Translations under genes and position numbers: made by a program | The notes under the pieces: model-generated | What the model was told of the DNA's origin: nothing | Seen by the model: the letters and a program-made list of their open reading frames with translations, nothing else | Databases searched by the model: none | Assembly: GCA_016717265.1 (NCBI GenBank) | Contig: JADKFX010000001.1 | Span: forward strand, 744,001-808,000 | From: Saprospiraceae bacterium | GTDB taxonomy: Bacteria > Bacteroidota > Bacteroidia > Chitinophagales > Saprospiraceae | DNA length: 64,000 bases | Direction: 5' to 3' | Shown here: positions 29,474 through 37,792 of the stretch, in pieces | Layout: the number at the start of each line of letters is the position of its first letter | How positions within the stretch are numbered: the stretch's first letter is position 1

Positions 29474-32127
29474 GAAAATTAAACATCTTTCTTTCCAGCT
29501 TTTTATTTTCAACTACCCTGCTTTTTGCCCAATTTGAAAAAGGTATAAAACCAGCTGTCAATGGTCAACAGTTAATAGTTAATAGTCAGCAGTCAATAGT
29601 TAATGGTCAACAATCAATAGTTAATAATCAAAAGTCAAAAGTCAATAATACCTATGCGGTAGTTGTTGGAATTTCAGATTATCAAGACCCAGGTATTCCT
29701 GATTTGCGTTTTGCAGATAGGGATGCCGAAGCATTTAAAAATTATCTTCGATCAAATGCAGGAGGTAACTTAGATGGAGATCATTTGAAAGTGTTGATCA
29801 ATGAAAAAGCCACTATGGCGCAATTTGCAAATGCATTGGATTGGTTGATAGAGAATGCAAAAGAAGGAGATCAGTCGATTATTTATTTTTCTGGACATGG
29901 AGACGTTGAGAAAAAAACATTGACACAACCCGGATTTTTATTATGTTGGGATGCGCCAGCGAGAGTCTACATGGCTGGTGGTGCGTTTAATTTGAGAGAC
30001 ATTCAGGAAGTCATTTCTACACTTACCATTCAAAATAAATCGAAAGTAATTGTCATCACAGATGCATGTCGTTCCGGAACGCTTGCAGGAAGTTCAGTAG
30101 GAGGATCACAAGCAACTGCAGCAAATCTTGCCAAACAATATGCCAATGAAATTAAAATCATGTCTTGTCAACCCAATGAATACAGTATAGAAGGCGAACA
30201 ATGGGGGGGAGGCCGAGGTGTATTTTCATTTCATTTGATCGATGCATTATATGGATTGGCTGATAAAGATGATGATCAGTTCATTACGCTGCAGGAAGTT
30301 GGTCGGTATCTTGAAGATCATGTTTCTGAAGAAGTAGCACCTATAAGACAAGTACCAATGATTTCGGGGGATAGATACCAGAAACTGAGCATTGTGGATA
30401 CATCTATTGTAAATACATTAAAATCCGGAAAGACAAATCAATCGGTTATGTTAGTGTCGATTGAATCGAAGGGTATAGAAGAACAGATTTTATCAACAGT
30501 TGATACAAGTATCAAAGAACTGTATAGGCTTTTCAAAAAATCATTAAAAGATAAAATATTTTTAGAACCTAAAAGTGCATGTGCAGATACTTATTATGAA
30601 AAACTAATTGCCGTGCCTAAGTTGGAACATCTGTTTTCTACCATGCGACGTAATTATGCTTCAGCGTTGCAGGATGATGCACAACAGGTGATTAATAAGT
30701 GGCTAATAAGTGATCCTAATGAAATTGCACTTTCAAAAGTCAATCAGATTTTAAAATACCAGCTTTATCCAAGTTATCTGGATCGGGCAATCGAATTGCT
30801 TGGAAAGCAACATTATATGTACTCCAACTTGTATGCCCGAAAACTTTTTTTCGAGGGTTATTTAAAGCATATTTATTTATTAAATCTGAAAGTTACGAAT
30901 CGGGAATTTGGTGAGAGTGTCTTAAAAAAATACCGCGAAGCACTGCAGTTACAACCTGAATCGCCACATATTTATTCTTGCATGATGAATGTATACTTCA
31001 ATCAATTTCAACAATTGGATTCGGCAGAGTATTGTGCACGTCGGGCTACTGAACTTGCTCCGAGATGGTTTCTACCGTATTCCATTCTGGGTGGGTTATA
31101 CGCTCAAAATATTATTACTTTCGGGAAAATTACAACAGATCTGGAAAAAGCCAAAATTTTTATAGAATTGGCTGAAAAAACGGATTCATTCTTGACTCAA
31201 ATAAATGCTATTCATCTAAACTGCAAAGTGTCATATTATCTAGCTTCCAACCAAGTATACAAGGCGGAGATGCTAATGAAAGAATTAATACAATTGGATT
31301 CAACAAATTCAACTTATTATGATGCTTTAGGAACTACTTACTTGTTAAGTAAGCGGTATGAGGAAGCAGAGGAGTTTATGAAGAAAGCAATTTTAAAAGA
31401 TTCAACAGCTGTTGATTTTTATTACAACCTTGGAATTGTCTATTTTGAAACCTTCAAATATAAAGATGCTGAAAGACTTTACAAAAAAGTGATTCAAATG
31501 GATTCTAATTATGTAAATGCATATTACAATCTTGGAGTTCTCTATTCTAATCAACAACTTTGGATTGACGCGGAAAGGCAATTAAAGAAAGTTCTTAAAC
31601 TCGATTCGACGGATGCATTTACCTATAACCAACTTGGATTTATTTACGAGAAAGTGGCAAGACATACCGAAGCTGAAAAGTACTTATTGAAATCCATTTC
31701 ACTGGATTCTACTAACCTGAATACACAAACGAATCTTGGCATGCTTTATATCCAAATGAACAGAATATCCGAAGCAGAATGGCAATTTAATAAGATTCTT
31801 ACCGTAGAACCGGGCTATTCAATCGGTATGATCCATCTTGGAGAAGTTTATTTAAAATTGAATCGTGTAATAGAAGCAGAAAAACTATTCAGTAAAGCCA
31901 TACAACAAGATTCTGATAATTCTTTAGCATTCTTGCATCTGGCAGTGGTTTATAGCAATTTAAAAAGTGAAGTACAATCCTGGAAATATTTAGAAGAGGC
32001 ATTGAAAAAATCCTCGATTAGTTTTGAAATGTTGCAAATTGATTTGGATGTTAAAATATTTCGGGAACAGAAAGAAAAATGGGATGTATTGATGAAAAAA
32101 TACTTTCCGGATAAAATAAAGAATTGA
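29470..32127 (+). CDS. Secreted caspase (C14)-TPR protein, array copy 3
   Basis: This 885-residue protein has a signal peptide ending LLFAQ, then EKGIKPAV and the longest heptad linker in the array (QQLIVNS, QQSIVNG, QQSIVNN, QKSKVNN). The caspase domain has His143 in YFSGHGDVE and Cys200 in TDACRSG. Residues 265-276 (DKDDDQFITLQE) form an EF-hand-like loop. The middle domain carries RRNYASALQDDAQQVIN. The TPR tail (about residues 470-860) contains at least seven regular repeats such as YYNLGIVYFETFKYKDAE, and the end is MKKYFPDKIKN. The head is close to copy 1 (RVYMAGGAFNLRD), the tail much less so. It is coupled to copy 2 by a 4-bp overlap. Confidence 0.88.
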   Translation: MRKLNIFLSSFLFSTTLLFAQFEKGIKPAVNGQQLIVNSQQSIVNGQQSIVNNQKSKVNNTYAVVVGISDYQDPGIPDLRFADRDAEAFKNYLRSNAGGNLDGDHLKVLINEKATMAQFANALDWLIENAKEGDQSIIYFSGHGDVEKKTLTQPGFLLCWDAPARVYMAGGAFNLRDIQEVISTLTIQNKSKVIVITDACRSGTLAGSSVGGSQATAANLAKQYANEIKIMSCQPNEYSIEGEQWGGGRGVFSFHLIDALYGLADKDDDQFITLQEVGRYLEDHVSEEVAPIRQVPMISGDRYQKLSIVDTSIVNTLKSGKTNQSVMLVSIESKGIEEQILSTVDTSIKELYRLFKKSLKDKIFLEPKSACADTYYEKLIAVPKLEHLFSTMRRNYASALQDDAQQVINKWLISDPNEIALSKVNQILKYQLYPSYLDRAIELLGKQHYMYSNLYARKLFFEGYLKHIYLLNLKVTNREFGESVLKKYREALQLQPESPHIYSCMMNVYFNQFQQLDSAEYCARRATELAPRWFLPYSILGGLYAQNIITFGKITTDLEKAKIFIELAEKTDSFLTQINAIHLNCKVSYYLASNQVYKAEMLMKELIQLDSTNSTYYDALGTTYLLSKRYEEAEEFMKKAILKDSTAVDFYYNLGIVYFETFKYKDAERLYKKVIQMDSNYVNAYYNLGVLYSNQQLWIDAERQLKKVLKLDSTDAFTYNQLGFIYEKVARHTEAEKYLLKSISLDSTNLNTQTNLGMLYIQMNRISEAEWQFNKILTVEPGYSIGMIHLGEVYLKLNRVIEAEKLFSKAIQQDSDNSLAFLHLAVVYSNLKSEVQSWKYLEEALKKSSISFEMLQIDLDVKIFREQKEKWDVLMKKYFPDKIKN
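29561..29648 (+). repeat. 21-bp heptad-linker repeat, array copy 3
   Basis: Four consecutive 21-bp units encode QQLIVNS, QQSIVNG (after QQSIVNS-type words) and QKSKVNN. The units are closely similar to those of copy 2, and this is the longest run in the array. It lies directly before NTYAVVVG of the caspase domain. Confidence 0.75.
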
Positions 32128-32179
32128 TGAAAGTAAAGCTATTTAATTCAAATTTTAAACAAGAATTTTAATAATTTAT

Positions 32180-34960
32180 ATGGATTTAGTAATAAGAAAT
32201 ATTGTCTTTTTTCTTTTTTTTGTTTCAACAATTATAGCACAGAATAAAGCTGTCTCACAATCCGAAAAAGGAATATCACCTTCAAAAATAGTCAATAATC
32301 AAAAGTCAATAGTCAATAATACCTATGCAGTTGTCGTCGGCATCTCCGACTACCAAGACCCCAGCATTCCCGATCTTCGTTTTGCAGATAAAGATGCAGA
32401 AGCTTTTGCAAATTATTTAAGTTCTGATGCGGGTGGTAAATTGGATGTTGATCATTTAAAAGTATTATTAAATGAAAAAGCAACGGTAGCACAATTTGCA
32501 ATTGCATTAGATTGGTTGATGGAAGTAGTAAAAGAAAATGATCAGGTTATTATCTATTTTTCAGGTCATGGAGATGTAGAAAAAAAGACGATTACCCAAC
32601 CCGGATATTTACTATGTTGGGATGCACCGGCAAGAGTATATCTGGCAGGTGGAGCCTTAGCACTTCCTATGTTTCAAGATATCATCACAACACTCTCAGC
32701 GCAGAATAAAGCAAAAGTCATTGTTGTAACAGATGCATGTCGATCTGGAAAATTAGCTGGAAGTAGTGTTGGAGGTTCACAAATTACAGGCGCCAATCTT
32801 GCCAAACAATATTCCAATGAAATTAAAATACTTTCCTGTCAACCGAATGAATATTCTATTGAAGGAGAACAATGGGGCGGTGGTAGAGGTGCCTTTAGTT
32901 ATCACTTGGTAGATGCATTATATGGAATGGCTGATAACAATAATGATCTGATTGTAAATCTTCAGGAAGCAGGAAGATATATTGAAGATCATGTAAGTGC
33001 TGAGGTTGCGCCAGTGAGTCAGGTTCCGATGGTATTAGGCAACAGAAACGATGTTTTGTCTAAGGTAGATCCAAGTCTACTTGCTTCCATTAAATCAGGA
33101 AAGTCAAATCAGATGAGTTTTTTATCTTCAATCGATTCTAGAGGAATAGAAGAAGATGTGTTGTCAATGGTAGACACTTCTGTAAGATTGACTTATCGAT
33201 TGTTCAAACAAGCTTTAAAAGACAAAGCATTTTTAGAGCCAGTTAATGCATGCGCTGAAACTTACTTAAACCAATTAATTCAAGAGCCAAAATTTGAACG
33301 ATTGCATTCCACAATCAAGCGAAATTATGCAGCTGCGTTGCAGGATGATGCACAGCAAATGTTGAATAGGTTATTAATTTCTGATCCGACAATATATGGT
33401 TTGTCTGTTAAATTGCAAACAAATAGATACGAACTATTTCCTAAGTATTTGGAAAGATCTGCAGAATTGCTTGGGGAAAAACATTACTTGTACTACATTT
33501 TAAAGGCAAGAATGAATTTTTTTAAAGGATATTTATTACAATTATCAAATGTCAATTTTAATAAGAATATAGGACTTCGATCCATAGAATATTTTAATAA
33601 GGCTATTCTTTTTCAAGCAGATTTTCCATTGCCTTATTGGCAACTATGTAATGTATATGGTCGAATTTTTAATAAATTGGATTCTTCAAAATATTTTGCA
33701 AAACGTGCTATGGATCTACAACCAAACTGGCTTCTTCCTTATTTGTCAATGGCCATAATCATGTACAATTCATTCAAACAATTTGAAGCTGCTGATCAAT
33801 ATTTTGAATTAGCTAACCAAATTGATTCAAATTCAGCGGTCATTTTAAATGGCATAGGTGTAAAGTACTTTGAACAAAAAAAATATACTAAAGCTGAAGA
33901 GTATTATAAAAAAGCTGTACTGAAAGCTCCGCTATTTGTATACCCTTATAGAAACCTCGGTGATTTATATTTGGAAAGTAGAAGATTCATTGAATCTGAA
34001 GAAATGTTTAAGCTTGCCCTTCAATTAGACCCAATGAATGAGTATTCAATTTCATCACTTGCAAATTTATATTTAAAAACAAAACAATATACCAAATCTG
34101 AAATATATTATGTCGAAGCTCTAAAAATTGATTCAAATGCAATTAATTTTCAAAATTTAGGTTTTTTCTATACTAAAACTAAAAAGTATAAGCAAGCGGA
34201 ACAATATTTTATTAAAGCAATACAACTTGATTCAAGTCTTGCTATTGCTTTTTCAAATCTTGGGTATATTAAAATGGAAACCAAACGGTTAAATGAAGCA
34301 GAACAAAATTTTATTAAAGCAATTCAACTTGATCCAAGTCTTGCTATTGCTTTTTCAAATCTTGGGCATATTCAAAAGGAAACCAATCGGTTTAATGAAG
34401 CAGAAAAAAATTTGAAAACAGCAATTCAACTTGATCCAAATCTTGCTGTAGCTTATTTAAATTTAGGCTGGATGCAAAAGTATACCAAACGGTTTAATGA
34501 AGCAGAGCAAAATTTTAAAAGAGCCATTGAACTCGACCCTAATTCAGACAATTATAATGGATTAGGATCATTGTATGTAGCAAATCAAAAATTCAATAAA
34601 GCAGAAATGGTTTTGAAGAAAGCTTTTCAACTAGATTCATTACATCAAAGTTCTATTAATAGCCTTGGATATCTTTATTACATAACCGGTCGGTTAAAGG
34701 AATCATTGGAATTTTTTCAATTGTCATATAAAATTGATCCAACTGATAATTATGTACTGAATAGTCTTGCGTGTTTATACGGACACCTCAATCAAGTAGA
34801 GAAGGCATTTACATATTTGAATCTTGCATTGGAGCAAGGATGGAATAATATTGAGCAGTTGGAAAACGATGATGATTTATTGCTTTTGCGAAATCAAAAA
34901 GAAAAATGGAAGGCACTGATGAAAAAATATTTTCCCGACAAGATGAAAAATGAAAAATAA
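32180..34960 (+). CDS. Secreted caspase (C14)-TPR protein, array copy 4
   Basis: This is the largest copy at 926 residues. The signal peptide ends STIIAQ, then SEKGISPS and a short linker with QKSIVNN. Catalytic His130 (YFSGHGDVE) and Cys187 (TDACRSG) are present, and residues 252-263 (DNNNDLIVNLQE) form the EF-hand-like loop. The caspase head is almost identical to that of copy 6 (two residue differences that I can count across about 250), while the tails are unrelated in detail. The TPR tail has about ten repeats, including nearly identical 34-residue units encoded by a 102-bp tandem repeat at 34211-34414. It ends in MKKYFPDKMKNEK and lies 52 bp after copy 3. Confidence 0.88.
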   Translation: MDLVIRNIVFFLFFVSTIIAQNKAVSQSEKGISPSKIVNNQKSIVNNTYAVVVGISDYQDPSIPDLRFADKDAEAFANYLSSDAGGKLDVDHLKVLLNEKATVAQFAIALDWLMEVVKENDQVIIYFSGHGDVEKKTITQPGYLLCWDAPARVYLAGGALALPMFQDIITTLSAQNKAKVIVVTDACRSGKLAGSSVGGSQITGANLAKQYSNEIKILSCQPNEYSIEGEQWGGGRGAFSYHLVDALYGMADNNNDLIVNLQEAGRYIEDHVSAEVAPVSQVPMVLGNRNDVLSKVDPSLLASIKSGKSNQMSFLSSIDSRGIEEDVLSMVDTSVRLTYRLFKQALKDKAFLEPVNACAETYLNQLIQEPKFERLHSTIKRNYAAALQDDAQQMLNRLLISDPTIYGLSVKLQTNRYELFPKYLERSAELLGEKHYLYYILKARMNFFKGYLLQLSNVNFNKNIGLRSIEYFNKAILFQADFPLPYWQLCNVYGRIFNKLDSSKYFAKRAMDLQPNWLLPYLSMAIIMYNSFKQFEAADQYFELANQIDSNSAVILNGIGVKYFEQKKYTKAEEYYKKAVLKAPLFVYPYRNLGDLYLESRRFIESEEMFKLALQLDPMNEYSISSLANLYLKTKQYTKSEIYYVEALKIDSNAINFQNLGFFYTKTKKYKQAEQYFIKAIQLDSSLAIAFSNLGYIKMETKRLNEAEQNFIKAIQLDPSLAIAFSNLGHIQKETNRFNEAEKNLKTAIQLDPNLAVAYLNLGWMQKYTKRFNEAEQNFKRAIELDPNSDNYNGLGSLYVANQKFNKAEMVLKKAFQLDSLHQSSINSLGYLYYITGRLKESLEFFQLSYKIDPTDNYVLNSLACLYGHLNQVEKAFTYLNLALEQGWNNIEQLENDDDLLLLRNQKEKWKALMKKYFPDKMKNEK
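34211..34414 (+). repeat. 102-bp tandem repeat within copy 4 (duplicated TPR units)
   Basis: Two adjacent units with a period of exactly 102 bp (34 codons, one TPR) begin at 34211 and 34313. Stretches such as CTTGCTATTGCTTTTTCAAA recur unchanged, and the encoded units share AIQLDSSLAIAFSNLG/AIQLDPSLAIAFSNLG. A third, more diverged unit follows. The near-identity indicates recent duplication of a single TPR. Confidence 0.85.
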
Positions 34961-35040
34961 TCCCGATGGGACCCATTATTGGCAAAGCAATACTGAAAAT
35001 ACTTTACAAAAAATAGTCAAGAAATAATCCACAATAAAAA

Positions 35041-37614
35041 ATGAAAAGTAGTGTCATTCAATCAGTCCTATTTCTATTTTCCATTTGTCTTTTTTCGCAG
35101 CAAAAAGGAGCAAGTCCTCTTCCACTTATAGAACAAAAACTATCAAATACAAACACATATGCTGTCGTCATCGGTATCTCCGATTATCAGGATCCCAACA
35201 TACCTGACCTGCGTTTTGCGGATAAAGACGCCGAAGCATTTGCCAACTATCTTCGGTCAAATGCAGGGGGAAATTTAGATGTTGATCATTTAAAAGTATT
35301 ACTCAATGAAAACGCAACCGTTGCGCAATTCGCCATTGCATTAGATTGGTTGATGGAAGTGGTAAAAGAAAATGATCAAGTCATTATATATTTTTCAGGA
35401 CATGGCGATGTCGAGAAGAAAACCATTACACAACCAGGTTATCTCTTATGTTGGGATGCACCATCCAGAGTTTACTTGGCAGGCGGAGCTTTAGCGCTTC
35501 CCATGTTTCAAGATATTATTGCAACACTTTCCACACAGAATAAAGCAAAAGTGATGGTCATTACTGATGCTTGCCATTCTGGAAAATTAGCGGGAAGTTC
35601 AGTTGGTGGATCACAAATCACAGGTGCGAATCTTGCCAAGCAATATGCGAATGAAATTAAAATATTATCCTGTCAACCCAATGAGTATTCCATCGAAGGG
35701 GAACAATGGGGCGGAGGACGTGGAGCCTTTAGTTATCACTTGATCGATGCCTTGTATGGAATGGCAGACAACAACAATGATCTCATTGTAAACCTTCAAG
35801 AAGCTGGAAGATATATAGAAGATCATGTGAGTTCAGAAGTTTCGCCAATCAGTCAGGTTCCAATGGTATTAGGAAACAGAACTGACCCGCTGTCTAATGT
35901 GGATTCAAAAATGCTGGCTTCCCTTAAATCAGGAAAGTCAAATCAAATGTCATTTTTATCTGCCATTGACCCGAGAGGAATGGAAGAGGATGTTTTGGCC
36001 AACGTAGATACATCAGTTCTATTGATCTATAAATTATTTAAACAAGCCCTCAAGGATAAAGTGTTTTTAGAACCCATGAATGCTTGTGTAGAAACTTATT
36101 ACGCTCAATTGATAATTGAACCCAAATTAAAGCGATTGCATTCAACGTTGAGACGAAATTATGCTGCTGCTTTACAGGATGATGTGCAACAGGTTATCAA
36201 CAAATTGATGACAATGGAGAATACAGAAATCCTCCTCTATCGCCTCGAACGGCTCAAAAAGTATTCATCCTATCCGCGCTTACTAGAACGTGCTGCCGAC
36301 TTGCTAGGATCAAACCATTATATTTACCCAACTTTGAAGGCGAGGAAATCATTTTTTGAAGGATGGCTCCTGCAACTGGAAAGCCCACTTAACCCAGATT
36401 CAATACTAGCCAATAGAATTTTAGAAAAATACAGACATTCAGTTACGTTGCAACCTGATTTTGCATTAGCATATTTTCAAATGAGTAGTGTATTCAATAG
36501 ACTTTCCCCAAATTTAGATTCCTTGTTGTTTTACCATTACAAGTACATCGAATTGGCACCTACTTGGACTTGGGCAATAAACCAAACATCCACCCTTCTT
36601 ATCAAATCCAAAATTAAATTTGACGTTGCAAAAAAACTCCTTGATCAATCGTTATTAATTAATTCAACTAATGCAGATACTTGGACAAAAGTGGGAATGT
36701 TTTATTATCATTGGTTTGAAACTAATAGAGACTATAGACATTTGGATAGCATGGAGGCATGCCTTCAAAAAGCATTGGGCATAGATTCCTTAAATTATGA
36801 TACCTGGAATTGGCTCGGAATATTGCATTTCAATGGGCGAAATGACGAATCAGGTTCATTGCCTTTTTTTCAAAAAGCTATAGAGATGCACAATCCATCA
36901 GCCAATGTTTATATGTACATTGGTGCAGTTCATGCTAATGCTGGGAACCTTAAGGAAGCAGAAAGTTTCTATAAAAAAGGTTTATCCATTGAGCCTTACC
37001 ATGATTTATGTTTAATTTATTTGGCACGCATCTATATGAAAACCCATCGAGGGGAAGAAGGCAAAGTATTGCTTCAAAAAGCTATGGCATACGATTCAAC
37101 AACCACAAGGGTCCAATCTAACTTAGGGTATACTTTTTATAATAATGCCTATTATCCCGAAGCAGAAATAGCTTTCAAAAGAACAATTGCATTAGACTCT
37201 TACAATATCGGTGGTTGGTTAGGGCTTGGAGATGTTTACTGGAAGACAAAGCAGTATGCAGAACTGGAGCAAGTGTATTTAAAAGCCACTACAATAAACC
37301 CTAAAAATGCAGTTTTATTTAGATATCTAGGCGATTTCTATCTCTTTACCAATAGAGACAATGAAGCTAAATTTGCTTATAAAAAAGCATTGCATTTGAA
37401 CTCAAAAGCTTATAACTCATTAATGGGTTTAGCAACCGTTTATGCCAGAATACAAGATATTCCTTTATCATTTAAATATCTCAGACAATCATTGGAAGCT
37501 GGCTTTTCTGACTTCAAATCGCTCGATAAAAAACCGGAATTTGCTCTGCTCCGCACAAAACCAGAGTGGATGGCATTGATGAAAAAGTATTTTCCGGAAA
37601 AAATTAAAAATTAA
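35041..37614 (+). CDS. Secreted caspase (C14)-TPR protein, array copy 5
   Basis: This 857-residue protein has a short signal peptide (SVLFLFSICLFSQ) followed by QKGASPLP; the heptad linker is nearly absent. The caspase domain has His121 in YFSGHGDVE and Cys178 in TDACHSG (His in place of the usual Arg after Cys). Residues 243-254 (DNNNDLIVNLQE) form the EF-hand-like loop. The middle domain carries RRNYAAALQDDVQQVIN. The TPR tail (about 460-830) is diverged and the end is MKKYFPEKIKN. The head is close to copies 4 and 6. Gaps are 80 bp upstream and 178 bp downstream, the latter the largest inside the array. Confidence 0.88.
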   Translation: MKSSVIQSVLFLFSICLFSQQKGASPLPLIEQKLSNTNTYAVVIGISDYQDPNIPDLRFADKDAEAFANYLRSNAGGNLDVDHLKVLLNENATVAQFAIALDWLMEVVKENDQVIIYFSGHGDVEKKTITQPGYLLCWDAPSRVYLAGGALALPMFQDIIATLSTQNKAKVMVITDACHSGKLAGSSVGGSQITGANLAKQYANEIKILSCQPNEYSIEGEQWGGGRGAFSYHLIDALYGMADNNNDLIVNLQEAGRYIEDHVSSEVSPISQVPMVLGNRTDPLSNVDSKMLASLKSGKSNQMSFLSAIDPRGMEEDVLANVDTSVLLIYKLFKQALKDKVFLEPMNACVETYYAQLIIEPKLKRLHSTLRRNYAAALQDDVQQVINKLMTMENTEILLYRLERLKKYSSYPRLLERAADLLGSNHYIYPTLKARKSFFEGWLLQLESPLNPDSILANRILEKYRHSVTLQPDFALAYFQMSSVFNRLSPNLDSLLFYHYKYIELAPTWTWAINQTSTLLIKSKIKFDVAKKLLDQSLLINSTNADTWTKVGMFYYHWFETNRDYRHLDSMEACLQKALGIDSLNYDTWNWLGILHFNGRNDESGSLPFFQKAIEMHNPSANVYMYIGAVHANAGNLKEAESFYKKGLSIEPYHDLCLIYLARIYMKTHRGEEGKVLLQKAMAYDSTTTRVQSNLGYTFYNNAYYPEAEIAFKRTIALDSYNIGGWLGLGDVYWKTKQYAELEQVYLKATTINPKNAVLFRYLGDFYLFTNRDNEAKFAYKKALHLNSKAYNSLMGLATVYARIQDIPLSFKYLRQSLEAGFSDFKSLDKKPEFALLRTKPEWMALMKKYFPEKIKN

Positions 37615-37624
37615 TAAATATGAA

Positions 37625-37745
37625 AATTACGAATTACAAGATTGAAAATAACGGAATGCAATTATTATTTACGAAAAGATAGTACGAATTACGGAAAGAA
37701 AAATTGATAATTACATGAAAATAATTACATGAATAAATTACGGAT
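37625..37745. repeat. AT-rich intergenic direct repeats between copies 5 and 6
   Basis: The gap holds recurrences of AATTACG/ATTACATGA-type words (for example ATTACGAATTACA near 37625 and two ATTACATGAA words near 37710-37735). The repeats are short and imperfect. The gap is the largest inside the array and may hold an internal promoter, but no clean TAnnTTTG element stands out. Confidence 0.35.
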
Positions 37746-37792
37746 TTTTTATGCAATAGCTGATTGAAAATAATTGAATATTTTAACTTCAA

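Noticed and set aside
26920..29648. CRISPR-like array from the regular 21-bp repeats
   Set aside because: Units are contiguous without spacers, in frame and coding for heptads.
37615..37792. Small gene or RNA in the gap between copies 5 and 6
   Set aside because: A minus-strand frame exists but is very AT-rich, overlaps the copy 6 start and resembles nothing; only short repeats can be supported.
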